The notes under the pieces are model-generated. The model ran no database searches and was not told the origin of the DNA. It was given only the letters and a program-made list of their open reading frames with translations. Shown piece after piece: positions 57,311 through 64,000 of a DNA stretch of 64,000 nt. The position numbers and the translations under genes were made by a program. Origin of the DNA: Fervidobacterium pennivorans DSM 9078 (lineage in GTDB: Bacteria; Thermotogota; Thermotogae; Thermotogales; Fervidobacteriaceae); NCBI RefSeq assembly GCF_000235405.2, contig NC_017095.1:893501-957500 (forward strand), in the 5' to 3' direction. The first letter of the stretch is position 1. Each line of letters begins with the position of its first letter.

Positions 57311-58538
57311 ATCTTCCCACCACCAACGAAGCATTGTGTCCACCAAAGCCGAAGGAGTTCTTAATAAAATTCCGTATTTCTACACCTTCAATAGTAGTTC
57401 GTGGAATGTTGAAATAATCAGGTCCATCTAACTCTTCCAAATTCGGCATTCCGTGAATAAATCCTTCGTTCATTTGAACGATGGAAGCTATTGTCTCGAC
57501 AGCACCTGCTGCACCTAATAAATGTCCTGTTAATGTCTTCATTGAGTTGACATAAATATCCTTGACCCTCTCACCGAAGACATTTTCTATAGCTTTCAAC
57601 TCTACTTCGTCACCAGCGGGTGTACTTGTTGCATGACAACTCACAAAGTCAATCTCGTTAATCGAAAGTGCTGCATCCTCAATTGCCATCTTCATTACTT
57701 TTGTTGACCCTCTTGCTTCAGGATCCGGAGCACTAAAATGGTATGCATCATCATTCATCGCATAACCCTTTATCTCGGCTATAATTTTCGCACCACGTGC
57801 CCTTGCAAATTCCTCGCTTTCCAGTACTAAAACTCCCGCTCCTTCCCCCATCACAAACCCATCTCTTCCTTTATCAAAAGGTCTAGACGCCTTTTTAGGT
57901 TCGTCGTTTCTCGTTGAGAGTGCTCGCATAGACGCAAATCCAGAGATGGGAAGTGGTGCAATTGTAGCTTCTGAGCCACCAACTATTGCGACATCTGCGT
58001 AACCGTGCCGAATCAGCATTGCACCTAACGCTATTGAATGAACAGATGTTGCACATGCGCTTACGGGAGCAAAGTTTGGACCTTTTAATCCAAATTCCAT
58101 TGCTATCACACCGCTCGCCATGTTTATAAGAATCATTGGAATCAAGAATGGACTTACTCTTTCAGGACCTTTCTCTTTCATTACTTCGTTTTGTTCTGCA
58201 AGTGTCAGGAATCCGCCCATACCAGACGAAACCAGCACTGCGACTCTTTCCTCAATTCCATTGAAATCTAACCCACTCATAGTTATTGCTTGTCTTGCAG
58301 CTGCAATGGCAAACTGATTGAACCTATCAAGACGCTTAGCAAGTTTTCTGTCCATGTACTCTTCAGGTTTAAAATCCCTTACTTCGGCAGCAATTTGTAC
58401 TGGGAGGTTCGAGGCATCGAAAGATGTTATCTTGTCAATACCAATGTGCATATTTCTCAAATTTTGAGCAAATGTTTCCAAAGAACACCCAATTGGAGAG
58501 ATAACACCAATTCCAGTAACTACAACTCTTCTTTTCAA
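57303..58538 (-). CDS. fabF: 3-oxoacyl-[ACP] synthase II
   Basis: A 411-residue condensing enzyme. The active-site Cys is in VSACATSVHSIALG near residue 163, and the catalytic histidines are in SCHATSTPAGD near 303 and LTGHLLGAAGAVE near 340. It elongates acyl chains. I chose the TTG at 58538 (MKRRVVVTGIG...), because GGGGG lies 8 bases upstream while the GTG nine bases earlier falls in that site. No fabH is present in this window. Confidence 0.94.
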   Translation of the reverse strand: MKRRVVVTGIGVISPIGCSLETFAQNLRNMHIGIDKITSFDASNLPVQIAAEVRDFKPEEYMDRKLAKRLDRFNQFAIAAARQAITMSGLDFNGIEERVAVLVSSGMGGFLTLAEQNEVMKEKGPERVSPFLIPMILINMASGVIAMEFGLKGPNFAPVSACATSVHSIALGAMLIRHGYADVAIVGGSEATIAPLPISGFASMRALSTRNDEPKKASRPFDKGRDGFVMGEGAGVLVLESEEFARARGAKIIAEIKGYAMNDDAYHFSAPDPEARGSTKVMKMAIEDAALSINEIDFVSCHATSTPAGDEVELKAIENVFGERVKDIYVNSMKTLTGHLLGAAGAVETIASIVQMNEGFIHGMPNLEELDGPDYFNIPRTTIEGVEIRNFIKNSFGFGGHNASLVVGRYE

Positions 58539-58582
58539 AATCTCCACCCCCTTCTTCCTTAATAATCTTCTTTTTCAAAGGA

Positions 58583-59431
58583 CTAAATCTCTACTTTTTC
58601 ACCAATCACCATTCCAAATGCTTCCGGTCCTACATGTGCAGCTATTGCCGCACCGATATTTGAAATTCCGAGTACAGCCTTTTCATCAAAATTTGCAATC
58701 AATTTGTCCAAATAGTTTTTCATACTTTCGATAGTAAAACCACCAATAATAGAGTAGTGTCGTGCAATACCTTTTTGATTCACAAAGTCTTGCGCTATCT
58801 TTGCCATAGAAGAAACCCCTGATTCCAAAGTCCTCACTGTTCCCAAGGTGTTAACTTCACCTTCGTTATCTGTTGTAAGGATAGGCTTTATGTTAAGTAA
58901 TTTCCCAAAGAAAGCCTTTGCCTTTCCTATGCGACCACCCCTGTATAGATATTCAAGCGTTGGCACAAAGAAAACAAGCTGCGAGTTCTCAACTGCTTTG
59001 TCAATATCCTTTTGTGTTAGATTACCATTTTTTCTCACAAGTTCCATAGCTTTCAAAAGAACGTATCCTTGCTTTATTGAAGCAGTTTTTGAGTCTAAAA
59101 CTACGATATTCTTGGCCCCGAGCGAACTGACAACACTTTGAACAATGTCGTACGTATTACTTAGCTTTGAAGAAATCGTTATAACATATACTTTTTCACT
59201 ACTTTCAGATGCTTCTTTTAGAACTCTCTCCACAGCTTTGGGTTTAGGTAGAGAGGTTGTGGCAACCTCACCTTGTAGTTCAATTCGATAAAGCTCTTCA
59301 GGATTCAGTGTAACTTTGTCCTCATATTCTTCATTACGTCCATACACTCTGAGCGGGAGAATTTTCAATTCAAAAGGCAAATTAATACCTGCCGGTAAAT
59401 CACATCCAGAATCTGTTATAAAAGTGACCAT
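58583..59431 (-). CDS. DegV-family fatty-acid-binding protein
   Basis: A 282-residue DegV protein: it starts TFITDSGCDLP, has TTSLPKPKAVERVL near residue 57 and RGGRIGKAKAF near 163, which line the fatty acid pocket in the family. In Firmicutes such FakB-like proteins present fatty acids to the kinase FakA; no fakA is seen here. It is the first gene of the fab operon, 44 bases before fabF, behind a strong promoter. Confidence 0.9.
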   Translation of the reverse strand: MVTFITDSGCDLPAGINLPFELKILPLRVYGRNEEYEDKVTLNPEELYRIELQGEVATTSLPKPKAVERVLKEASESSEKVYVITISSKLSNTYDIVQSVVSSLGAKNIVVLDSKTASIKQGYVLLKAMELVRKNGNLTQKDIDKAVENSQLVFFVPTLEYLYRGGRIGKAKAFFGKLLNIKPILTTDNEGEVNTLGTVRTLESGVSSMAKIAQDFVNQKGIARHYSIIGGFTIESMKNYLDKLIANFDEKAVLGISNIGAAIAAHVGPEAFGMVIGEKVEI

Positions 59432-59475
59432 GCTATCTCACCTCTTGTACTGACGTGTGGTCTTTTTCAGAAAGA

Positions 59476-59504
59476 ATTATACTCCATACAACAAAATTAG
59501 TCAA
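59476..59504 (-). promoter_or_regulatory. Promoter of the degV-fab operon
   Basis: Read leftward, TTGACT (59499-59504) and a perfect TATAAT (59476-59481) are 17 bases apart, just upstream of degV. It lies back to back with the acpP promoter. Confidence 0.78.
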
Positions 59505-59537
59505 TATAAAACTTTTTGATTGCCTCTAACATTATTA

Positions 59538-59566
59538 TTGACAAAAAACAATTATTGTGGTATATT
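59538..59566 (+). promoter_or_regulatory. Promoter of acpP
   Basis: A perfect TTGACA (59538-59543) and TATATT (59561-59566) are 17 bases apart, with an extended -10 (TGGTATATT). Confidence 0.78.
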
Positions 59567-59636
59567 AACTTTTGTCAAATATGGAGATGTTTTTATAGTA
59601 GGTATCAAATTTACCAAGTTAAAAGGGGGAATGCTT

Positions 59637-59867
59637 ATGGATTTGGAAAAAAGAGTGTGTGAAATCGTAGCAGAACAACTTGGGTTGGATATCTCGGAAG
59701 TTACACCAGACAAGAACTTGATGGAAGACCTCGGTGCTGATTCTCTTGATGTTGTAGATTTAGTTATGGCTTTTGAAGATGAGTTTGGTGTGAAGATAAG
59801 CGATCAAGACTTGTCGAAGATAAAAACGGTAAAGGATGTTGTGGAAGCAATAAGACTTCGCTCATAA
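59637..59867 (+). CDS. acpP: Acyl carrier protein
   Basis: A 76-residue acidic ACP. LGADSLDVVDL carries the serine that takes the phosphopantetheine arm. Of two close ATG codons, the second (59637) is seven bases after GGGGGA and is preferred. It is transcribed divergently from the degV-fab operon from its own strong promoter and ends in a strong terminator, so it is a single-gene unit. Confidence 0.95.
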   Translation: MDLEKRVCEIVAEQLGLDISEVTPDKNLMEDLGADSLDVVDLVMAFEDEFGVKISDQDLSKIKTVKDVVEAIRLRS

Positions 59868-59902
59868 TTCTTATTAAGAAGAAAGATTAATAGAAGACTT
59901 AC

Positions 59903-59937
59903 AAGACCCTGGCGTAGCCCAGGGTCTTTGTTTTTTT
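59903..59937 (+). terminator. Terminator of acpP
   Basis: AAGACCCTGG and CCAGGGTCTT form a ten-base-pair stem around CGTAGC, followed by TGTTTTTTT. Confidence 0.92.
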
Positions 59938-60001
59938 ATCATTTTTTATGGAATTTTTATAGAAAGTCAGAAAATATTTCAAACAGAAATTTCTTTTTGT
60001 T

Positions 60002-60010
60002 TGGTATAAT
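60002..60010 (+). promoter_or_regulatory. Extended -10 element upstream of the glycerophosphodiesterase gene
   Basis: TGGTATAAT lies about 45 bases before the start codon; no good -35 is seen at the usual distance. Confidence 0.5.
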
Positions 60011-60054
60011 TATATTGTCGTCTGTAATCAACCTATTATGGAGGGTGAGAACAA

Positions 60055-60741
60055 TTGAAAATACTTGGTCATAGAGGGTTGCCTGTATTGTATAAAGAAA
60101 ACACACTCCAATCGTTACTTGCACCATTCTCCTTTGGAGCTGATGGTATAGAAACAGATGTCAGATTAACAAAAGACGGTGTCCCTGTTTTAATCCACGA
60201 CGAAACCCTGACCAACTTTTGTGGCGCTGGCGTTAGGGTCGGTGATTTAACACTTGCCGAGTTAAAAGAATACAAAAGTAATGGTGAAACAATTCCGACA
60301 CTTGAGGAATTTCTCAAATTAGCACCTAAAAACAGATGTTTAAATATTGAAGTTAAAGAATACGAAGCGGGAGAATTGTCGGTGCTGATCTGTAAAACAT
60401 TTTACGAAGGGGAAATCATATTCAGTTCTTTCAACCATCGCTTAATCAATGAATTAAAAGAAAGGTACAGTGGTTTAAAATTCGGCTACCTTTTTGACGA
60501 ACAACATATAAGTATGAGTGACGAGGAAATACTTGCGCTATTTGACAAAAATACTTATAGTGCCCATTTACCCGTAATTGGTTTGCTTTACTTCCCGGAA
60601 CGATTGGTAAATATTATTAAGGAATTAAAGAAAAGGGAAATTAAGATAGTATTGTGGACAGTTAATAGTAAAAATGACATTGCAAGGATTACTGAATATG
60701 TGGATTATGTTATAACAGACGATGTAAGAATTTTCCTGTGA
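60055..60741 (+). CDS. Glycerophosphodiester phosphodiesterase
   Basis: A 228-residue TIM-barrel GDPD: LGHRGLPVLYKENTLQSL has the catalytic His near residue 5, ADGIETDVRLTKDGVPVLIHDE (in part) has the metal ligands and second His near 30-50, and NIEVKEYE follows near 98. It releases glycerol-3-phosphate from glycerophosphodiesters. There is no signal peptide. The start is TTG after GGAGGGTGAG. The next gene overlaps or follows closely, so it may be the head of the signalling cluster transcript. Confidence 0.9.
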   Translation: MKILGHRGLPVLYKENTLQSLLAPFSFGADGIETDVRLTKDGVPVLIHDETLTNFCGAGVRVGDLTLAELKEYKSNGETIPTLEEFLKLAPKNRCLNIEVKEYEAGELSVLICKTFYEGEIIFSSFNHRLINELKERYSGLKFGYLFDEQHISMSDEEILALFDKNTYSAHLPVIGLLYFPERLVNIIKELKKREIKIVLWTVNSKNDIARITEYVDYVITDDVRIFL

Positions 60742-60782
60742 GTGCTTTCAAACGTTTGAAAAATCACTTGGAGGGTTGCGTG

Positions 60783-61709
60783 ATGTATAAAATCATTGTG
60801 CTCCTAATAAGTATGCTTGCAATCATATTCGTTTGGTTTAACTACACCTCAACAACTGTGGGTTTCATCTATAATCCTATAACAAACGCCGCTGAGTATC
60901 TAGGTCTCAAGAATTATAGAGTAAATTTTGTTGCTTCCAATATTGACAGTGATTTAGAGAAGTTTTTCAAATATCTCTCGAGCCGAGGTGTTAAATTTGT
61001 GGTAGGTCCTTCCATGTCGGTTGATGGAAAAAAAGTTCTTCCATTTCTTAAAAAATACAATATTTTAGCACTCTCACCCACTATCACTTCCACAGAATTG
61101 CTAAAATCCGGTTATATTTACTCGCTTATGCCGCCAAATAAATCTATCGTTTTGGCATTTCAAGAATATTTGGAAAAGTTGGGATGCAGTAACCTTTTGT
61201 TAGTACTTGACGATTCAAATAGAGAATACAGCGACGAGTTTAAAAGCCTTTTAAATTACTTTCCCGGAGATTTTGTTTATTACCAAGAATTATCCTCCAT
61301 CAAGAATGTCCCTGTTGAAAAGTACGATACTGCTGTTCTTACAACTGTAGAAAAAGATTCCTTCGAAATAATAAAGTTTTTGAAAACAAAAAATCCAAAG
61401 ATCAGAATATTTGCCACGGAAGCTTCTTTCAGCAAGGAATTCCTGAGACTTGGAGGCATTTTTTTAGAAGATACATATTTCTTGGTTCCCAAGTTGCATT
61501 CAACAGAAGGAGTTGAATTGGTAATGATTGAAAATTGGGTTGACTTTATTCAAAAACACAGGTTTCTAAGCACTCAACAATTCAAGCGTTTTATCAACAC
61601 ACATATTATCAAAGTGGGTGAAAGATACGTTTATTTCACAGAGGAAGGGGTCAAAGAAGATCTTCAACTTTACGTAGTCAAAGATGGTAAATTCAAGGAG
61701 GTTCAGTAA
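60783..61709 (+). CDS. Membrane-anchored periplasmic-binding-protein-like protein
   Basis: A 308-residue protein with one N-terminal membrane helix (about residues 2-20) and a type 1 binding-protein-like region (about 40-280; GVKFVVGPSMS, LALSPTITSTELL, YSLMPPNKSIVLAFQEYLEKLGCSNLLLV in part), resembling branched-chain amino acid receptors. No lipobox and no ABC transporter genes are near. It is one base from the HD-GYP gene, so it may be the ligand-sensing partner of that protein (inference). The ATG at 60783 follows GGAGGG. Confidence 0.7.
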   Translation: MYKIIVLLISMLAIIFVWFNYTSTTVGFIYNPITNAAEYLGLKNYRVNFVASNIDSDLEKFFKYLSSRGVKFVVGPSMSVDGKKVLPFLKKYNILALSPTITSTELLKSGYIYSLMPPNKSIVLAFQEYLEKLGCSNLLLVLDDSNREYSDEFKSLLNYFPGDFVYYQELSSIKNVPVEKYDTAVLTTVEKDSFEIIKFLKTKNPKIRIFATEASFSKEFLRLGGIFLEDTYFLVPKLHSTEGVELVMIENWVDFIQKHRFLSTQQFKRFINTHIIKVGERYVYFTEEGVKEDLQLYVVKDGKFKEVQ

Positions 61710-61710
61710 A

Positions 61711-63201
61711 GTGGATAAAACAACAAGAATTGGAGCCATTGTCAACGGAATAATTGTGACAGTTTTTATCCTGCTGTTAACTGCTTTTTATATTAGACTT
61801 GATAAGGAAGCTTTGAGAGATTTAAATGATTTTTCCGAAATGCTTGACAGCTACATTGAAAATCGCATTGGCGTTGTTGTTGAATTACCAAAAGACTTAA
61901 AAATCAACGGTTCAGACTATTCTCAGAATTTGAAAATAGGTCCCAATTCTTATTTGAAAGGCATATTTGTCAAAGGTTATTCACTTAAGTACGTTTATGA
62001 AGAGAAAGATAACCTGTTTTTATTAGAAATACCTATTTCATTGATTAGATTCCCAACACGCGAATTCAAGATTATTGTTGAGGTAGATGGAAGAGTTGTC
62101 TATTCATCTGAAAGAGGATTGATTGGTAATTTAGTTAATAGCAGTTTTAATAATTTTACAGACTTTCTAGGGAAATCCGGAACAACGAAATACAAATTTA
62201 ACGTAAGAATCTCGCCAAATCCAGATGTTTTACTTTCAAGCGTCTTCTTCAATTTTCTATGGGGATTGATTCCTTGGGTAGCCTTAGTGACTCTGAACAA
62301 CATTCACGCGCGCAAAGAAAAAGACCTTGAAAAAGCTGCTTCCGCATTGCAAGGTATAATTTCAGATATGATTCTCAGAGTAGAAACTGGCGAATATCTA
62401 GAGTACAACCCAATTGAAACGAAACACGAACCCTTGTTAAAAGTTCAAAATGCTATTCACAATTTATTTTCACGTTATACGGAAGCAATCGCTGGATTTA
62501 AATCAACGACCGAAGAATTGGAAAACACAATGGCACAAATAGAGGAAATGCAATCGGCTTTGGAAGAGCGAAATTTCCTTTTGATAAATACACTTGCCGA
62601 AACTGTTGAACTCAAAGACATAGGCACGGGAGAACATTCAAAAAAGGTTATGCAACTATCACTTGCACTAGCAACAAAACTCAACATAACCGACCCAGAA
62701 GAGCTCAACGCAATAAAATACGGGGCGATACTTCATGACGTAGGAAAAATAGGTATACCCGACCAGATACTTTTGAAACCTGGGAAACTTAGTCCAGAAG
62801 AGTTTGAAATAATGAAAACTCATACCATATTAGGAGAAAGGGTCGTTTCGCAAATTCCGGGATGGGAACTTGTGGCAGATGTTGTCCGGCATCATCATGA
62901 AAATATCGATGGAAGTGGCTATCCGGATGGGCTTTCGAAAGGTACATTGAGTCTCAGAGCACAAATAGTTTCTTTGGTCGATGTGTTCACTGCGTTGACA
63001 GAAGATAGACCTTACAGAAAGGCCTTGAGTCCTTTGGAAGCTCTTGAACTAATGCAAAGCATGGTTGGAACAAAGTTTGACCGTGAATTGTTTGAAAAAT
63101 TCAAAGAAGTTGTTGTGGAGCATATGGAATTTTCAGGACTTTCAAAAGACAAGTCTGAAGCAGAGGAAATAAGCGATTCAGAAGGTGGTTATTTAGCATG
63201 A
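61711..63201 (+). CDS. Membrane HD-GYP domain protein
   Basis: A 496-residue protein. Two membrane helices (about 8-30 and 180-200) enclose an extracytoplasmic domain, followed by a coiled coil (about 255-290) and an HD-GYP domain with HDVGKIGIPDQILLKPG near residue 340 and RHHHENIDGSGYPDGL near 390, complete for metal binding and the GYP contact. HD-GYP proteins hydrolyse cyclic-di-GMP. The GTG at 61711 follows AAGGAGG at 9 bases. It overlaps the TPR protein gene by four bases. Confidence 0.9.
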   Translation: MDKTTRIGAIVNGIIVTVFILLLTAFYIRLDKEALRDLNDFSEMLDSYIENRIGVVVELPKDLKINGSDYSQNLKIGPNSYLKGIFVKGYSLKYVYEEKDNLFLLEIPISLIRFPTREFKIIVEVDGRVVYSSERGLIGNLVNSSFNNFTDFLGKSGTTKYKFNVRISPNPDVLLSSVFFNFLWGLIPWVALVTLNNIHARKEKDLEKAASALQGIISDMILRVETGEYLEYNPIETKHEPLLKVQNAIHNLFSRYTEAIAGFKSTTEELENTMAQIEEMQSALEERNFLLINTLAETVELKDIGTGEHSKKVMQLSLALATKLNITDPEELNAIKYGAILHDVGKIGIPDQILLKPGKLSPEEFEIMKTHTILGERVVSQIPGWELVADVVRHHHENIDGSGYPDGLSKGTLSLRAQIVSLVDVFTALTEDRPYRKALSPLEALELMQSMVGTKFDRELFEKFKEVVVEHMEFSGLSKDKSEAEEISDSEGGYLA

Positions 63202-63734
63202 AATCCCAGAAATTGTCTCTTTTGCTCGCTACGATTTTCTGCATACTGTTTGTCATCACTTACCTTTACAATGTGAATCTCGTCTCGCATCTACAAAGGT
63301 TCCAAAAGATAGTAAAAGCTTACGAATTATACGTGTCTGACAGTAAAGACTTTTCCAAATACGTTGAGGACAATAATTTAGAAGAATTGTCTTATCTCGT
63401 TGAAAAACAGATAAAATCACAAGTAAGAGCGAAAATAGACGCTGCAAAACAGGCTTTCAGGAGTGGCAATTACGCCGATGCTGCTAAATTACTTAGGGAG
63501 ATTAAGGATATTGAAAATCCCTGGCTTGATGAGGTATACTTTTATTTGGGCTCGTCATTGTACAAAATTGGGGAAATTGAGAGCGCAAAATTCTACTTGT
63601 CTTCATTTTTAGACAATTTTAAGTATTCTATATACCGTAAGGAAGCACTTTTGATGCTACGGGAATTTTCTGATGGTGAGCTTAAGAAAAAAGTCGAAGA
63701 AACTTTAAATAGCATGGAAGAATTTAAAAAATAG
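63198..63734 (+). CDS. Membrane-anchored TPR-like protein
   Basis: A 178-residue protein with an N-terminal membrane helix (about 7-25) and two to three TPR-like helical pairs (about 75-165; AKQAFRSGNYADAAKLLREI, YLGSSLYKIGEIESAKFYL). It is predicted to face the periplasm. It overlaps the HD-GYP gene, pointing to a joint role, perhaps as an assembly or interaction partner. The function is unknown. Confidence 0.75.
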   Translation: MKSQKLSLLLATIFCILFVITYLYNVNLVSHLQRFQKIVKAYELYVSDSKDFSKYVEDNNLEELSYLVEKQIKSQVRAKIDAAKQAFRSGNYADAAKLLREIKDIENPWLDEVYFYLGSSLYKIGEIESAKFYLSSFLDNFKYSIYRKEALLMLREFSDGELKKKVEETLNSMEEFKK

Positions 63735-63751
63735 GAATCGGAGGAAAAAGA

Positions 63752-64000
63752 ATGGTTCTTAGAGATGTCCAAAGCGAATACGATTTGAGAAACGTATACC
63801 TAAAAAGAGTAGGAGTAAAAGGTGTTAGGTATCCTATCGTGGTTCTCGATAAGACAAATGGTGTTCAATCAACAATTGCAACGATAAATATGTACGTAGA
63901 CCTTCCACAAAACTATCGAGGAACGCATATGAGTAGGTTTATCGAAGTTCTTAACGAATATCACCTAGAGATAAATCCTAAACGAGTGAGAGATATCTTA
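63752..64000 (+). CDS. folE2: GTP cyclohydrolase FolE2, 3'-truncated by the window edge
   Basis: The first 83 residues match type IB GTP cyclohydrolase: RDVQSEYDLRNVYLKRVGVKG (in part), RYPIVVLDK and DLPQNYRGTHMSRFIEVLNE, where GTHMSRF is the family signature. The enzyme makes dihydroneopterin triphosphate for folate-type pterins, or related precursors. The ATG at 63752 follows GGAGG. Confidence 0.9.
   Translation, partial: MVLRDVQSEYDLRNVYLKRVGVKGVRYPIVVLDKTNGVQSTIATINMYVDLPQNYRGTHMSRFIEVLNEYHLEINPKRVRDIL

Overview
The window looks like chromosome of a thermophilic fermenter of the Thermotogota, most likely Fervidobacterium or a close relative. This is an inference from content: AT-rich DNA with strong GGAGG-type ribosome sites and frequent GTG/TTG starts, a trimeric HydABC [FeFe]-hydrogenase next to a sensory hydrogenase and two Rex-type repressors, a B12-type (class II) ribonucleotide reductase, GH36/GH42 galactosidases, pyruvate phosphate dikinase and a FabK-type fatty acid pathway. 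No rRNA and no CRISPR array is present; there is one tRNA (Asp). Layout: 1-3718 (+) is the end of a pyrimidine operon (pyrC, pyrK, pyrD, pyrF, pyrE). 3722-11047 (-) is a galactoside operon read from beta-galactosidase through a LacI-type regulator, alpha-galactosidase, galT and galK to a class II aldolase, with a perfect 16-bp operator-like palindrome in the divergent region shared with an MFS transporter. nrdJ follows (12763-15297), then rex (-), whose 5' leader has been split by a tandem pair of 1059-bp insertion sequences (16041-18165). A LUD protein and tRNA-Asp come next on the minus strand. 19319-28619 (+) is the most notable block: two operons, each with a sigma70 promoter followed directly by the same dyad TCGTGA-N6-TCACGA (a Rex-type operator). 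The first encodes a thioredoxin-like ferredoxin, a PAS-containing sensory [FeFe]-hydrogenase (HydS type) and a SpoIIE/PP2C phosphatase. The second encodes HydC, HydB, HydA and a second, divergent Rex. 28827-35562 (-) holds an M32 carboxypeptidase, YifB/ComM ATPase, Nudix hydrolase, an exported PQQ-propeller protein and an RlmI-type methyltransferase. 35842-39144 (+) is a three-gene iron-sulfur/flavin oxidoreductase, followed by a REC-GGEEF protein. Then come a ZIP metal transporter whose natural start seems non-ATG, an MFS transporter, an M42 peptidase broken in a run of seven Gs, and a TauE-type exporter. 44627-49646 (-) contains a UVR-motif protein, pth, rplY, prs, glmU and a small membrane protein; a 389-bp deletion derivative of the same IS sits just upstream of glmU. 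ppdK (-) and a doubly frameshifted alpha/beta hydrolase (+) precede a fatty acid operon (degV, fabF, fabZ, fabK, fabD, bioY, fabG; 59431-53638, -) with acpP transcribed divergently. The right end (60055-64000, +) has a glycerophosphodiesterase, a membrane-anchored binding-protein-like protein, an HD-GYP protein, a TPR protein and the start of folE2. Strongest points for follow-up: the shared Rex dyads over both hydrogenase promoters; the sensory hydrogenase/phosphatase cassette; IS left ends sitting 25-26 bp upstream of rex and glmU, each with a possible outward promoter; the G7 frameshift in the M42 gene; and a GC-rich stretch of three hairpins after the hydrogenase operon.
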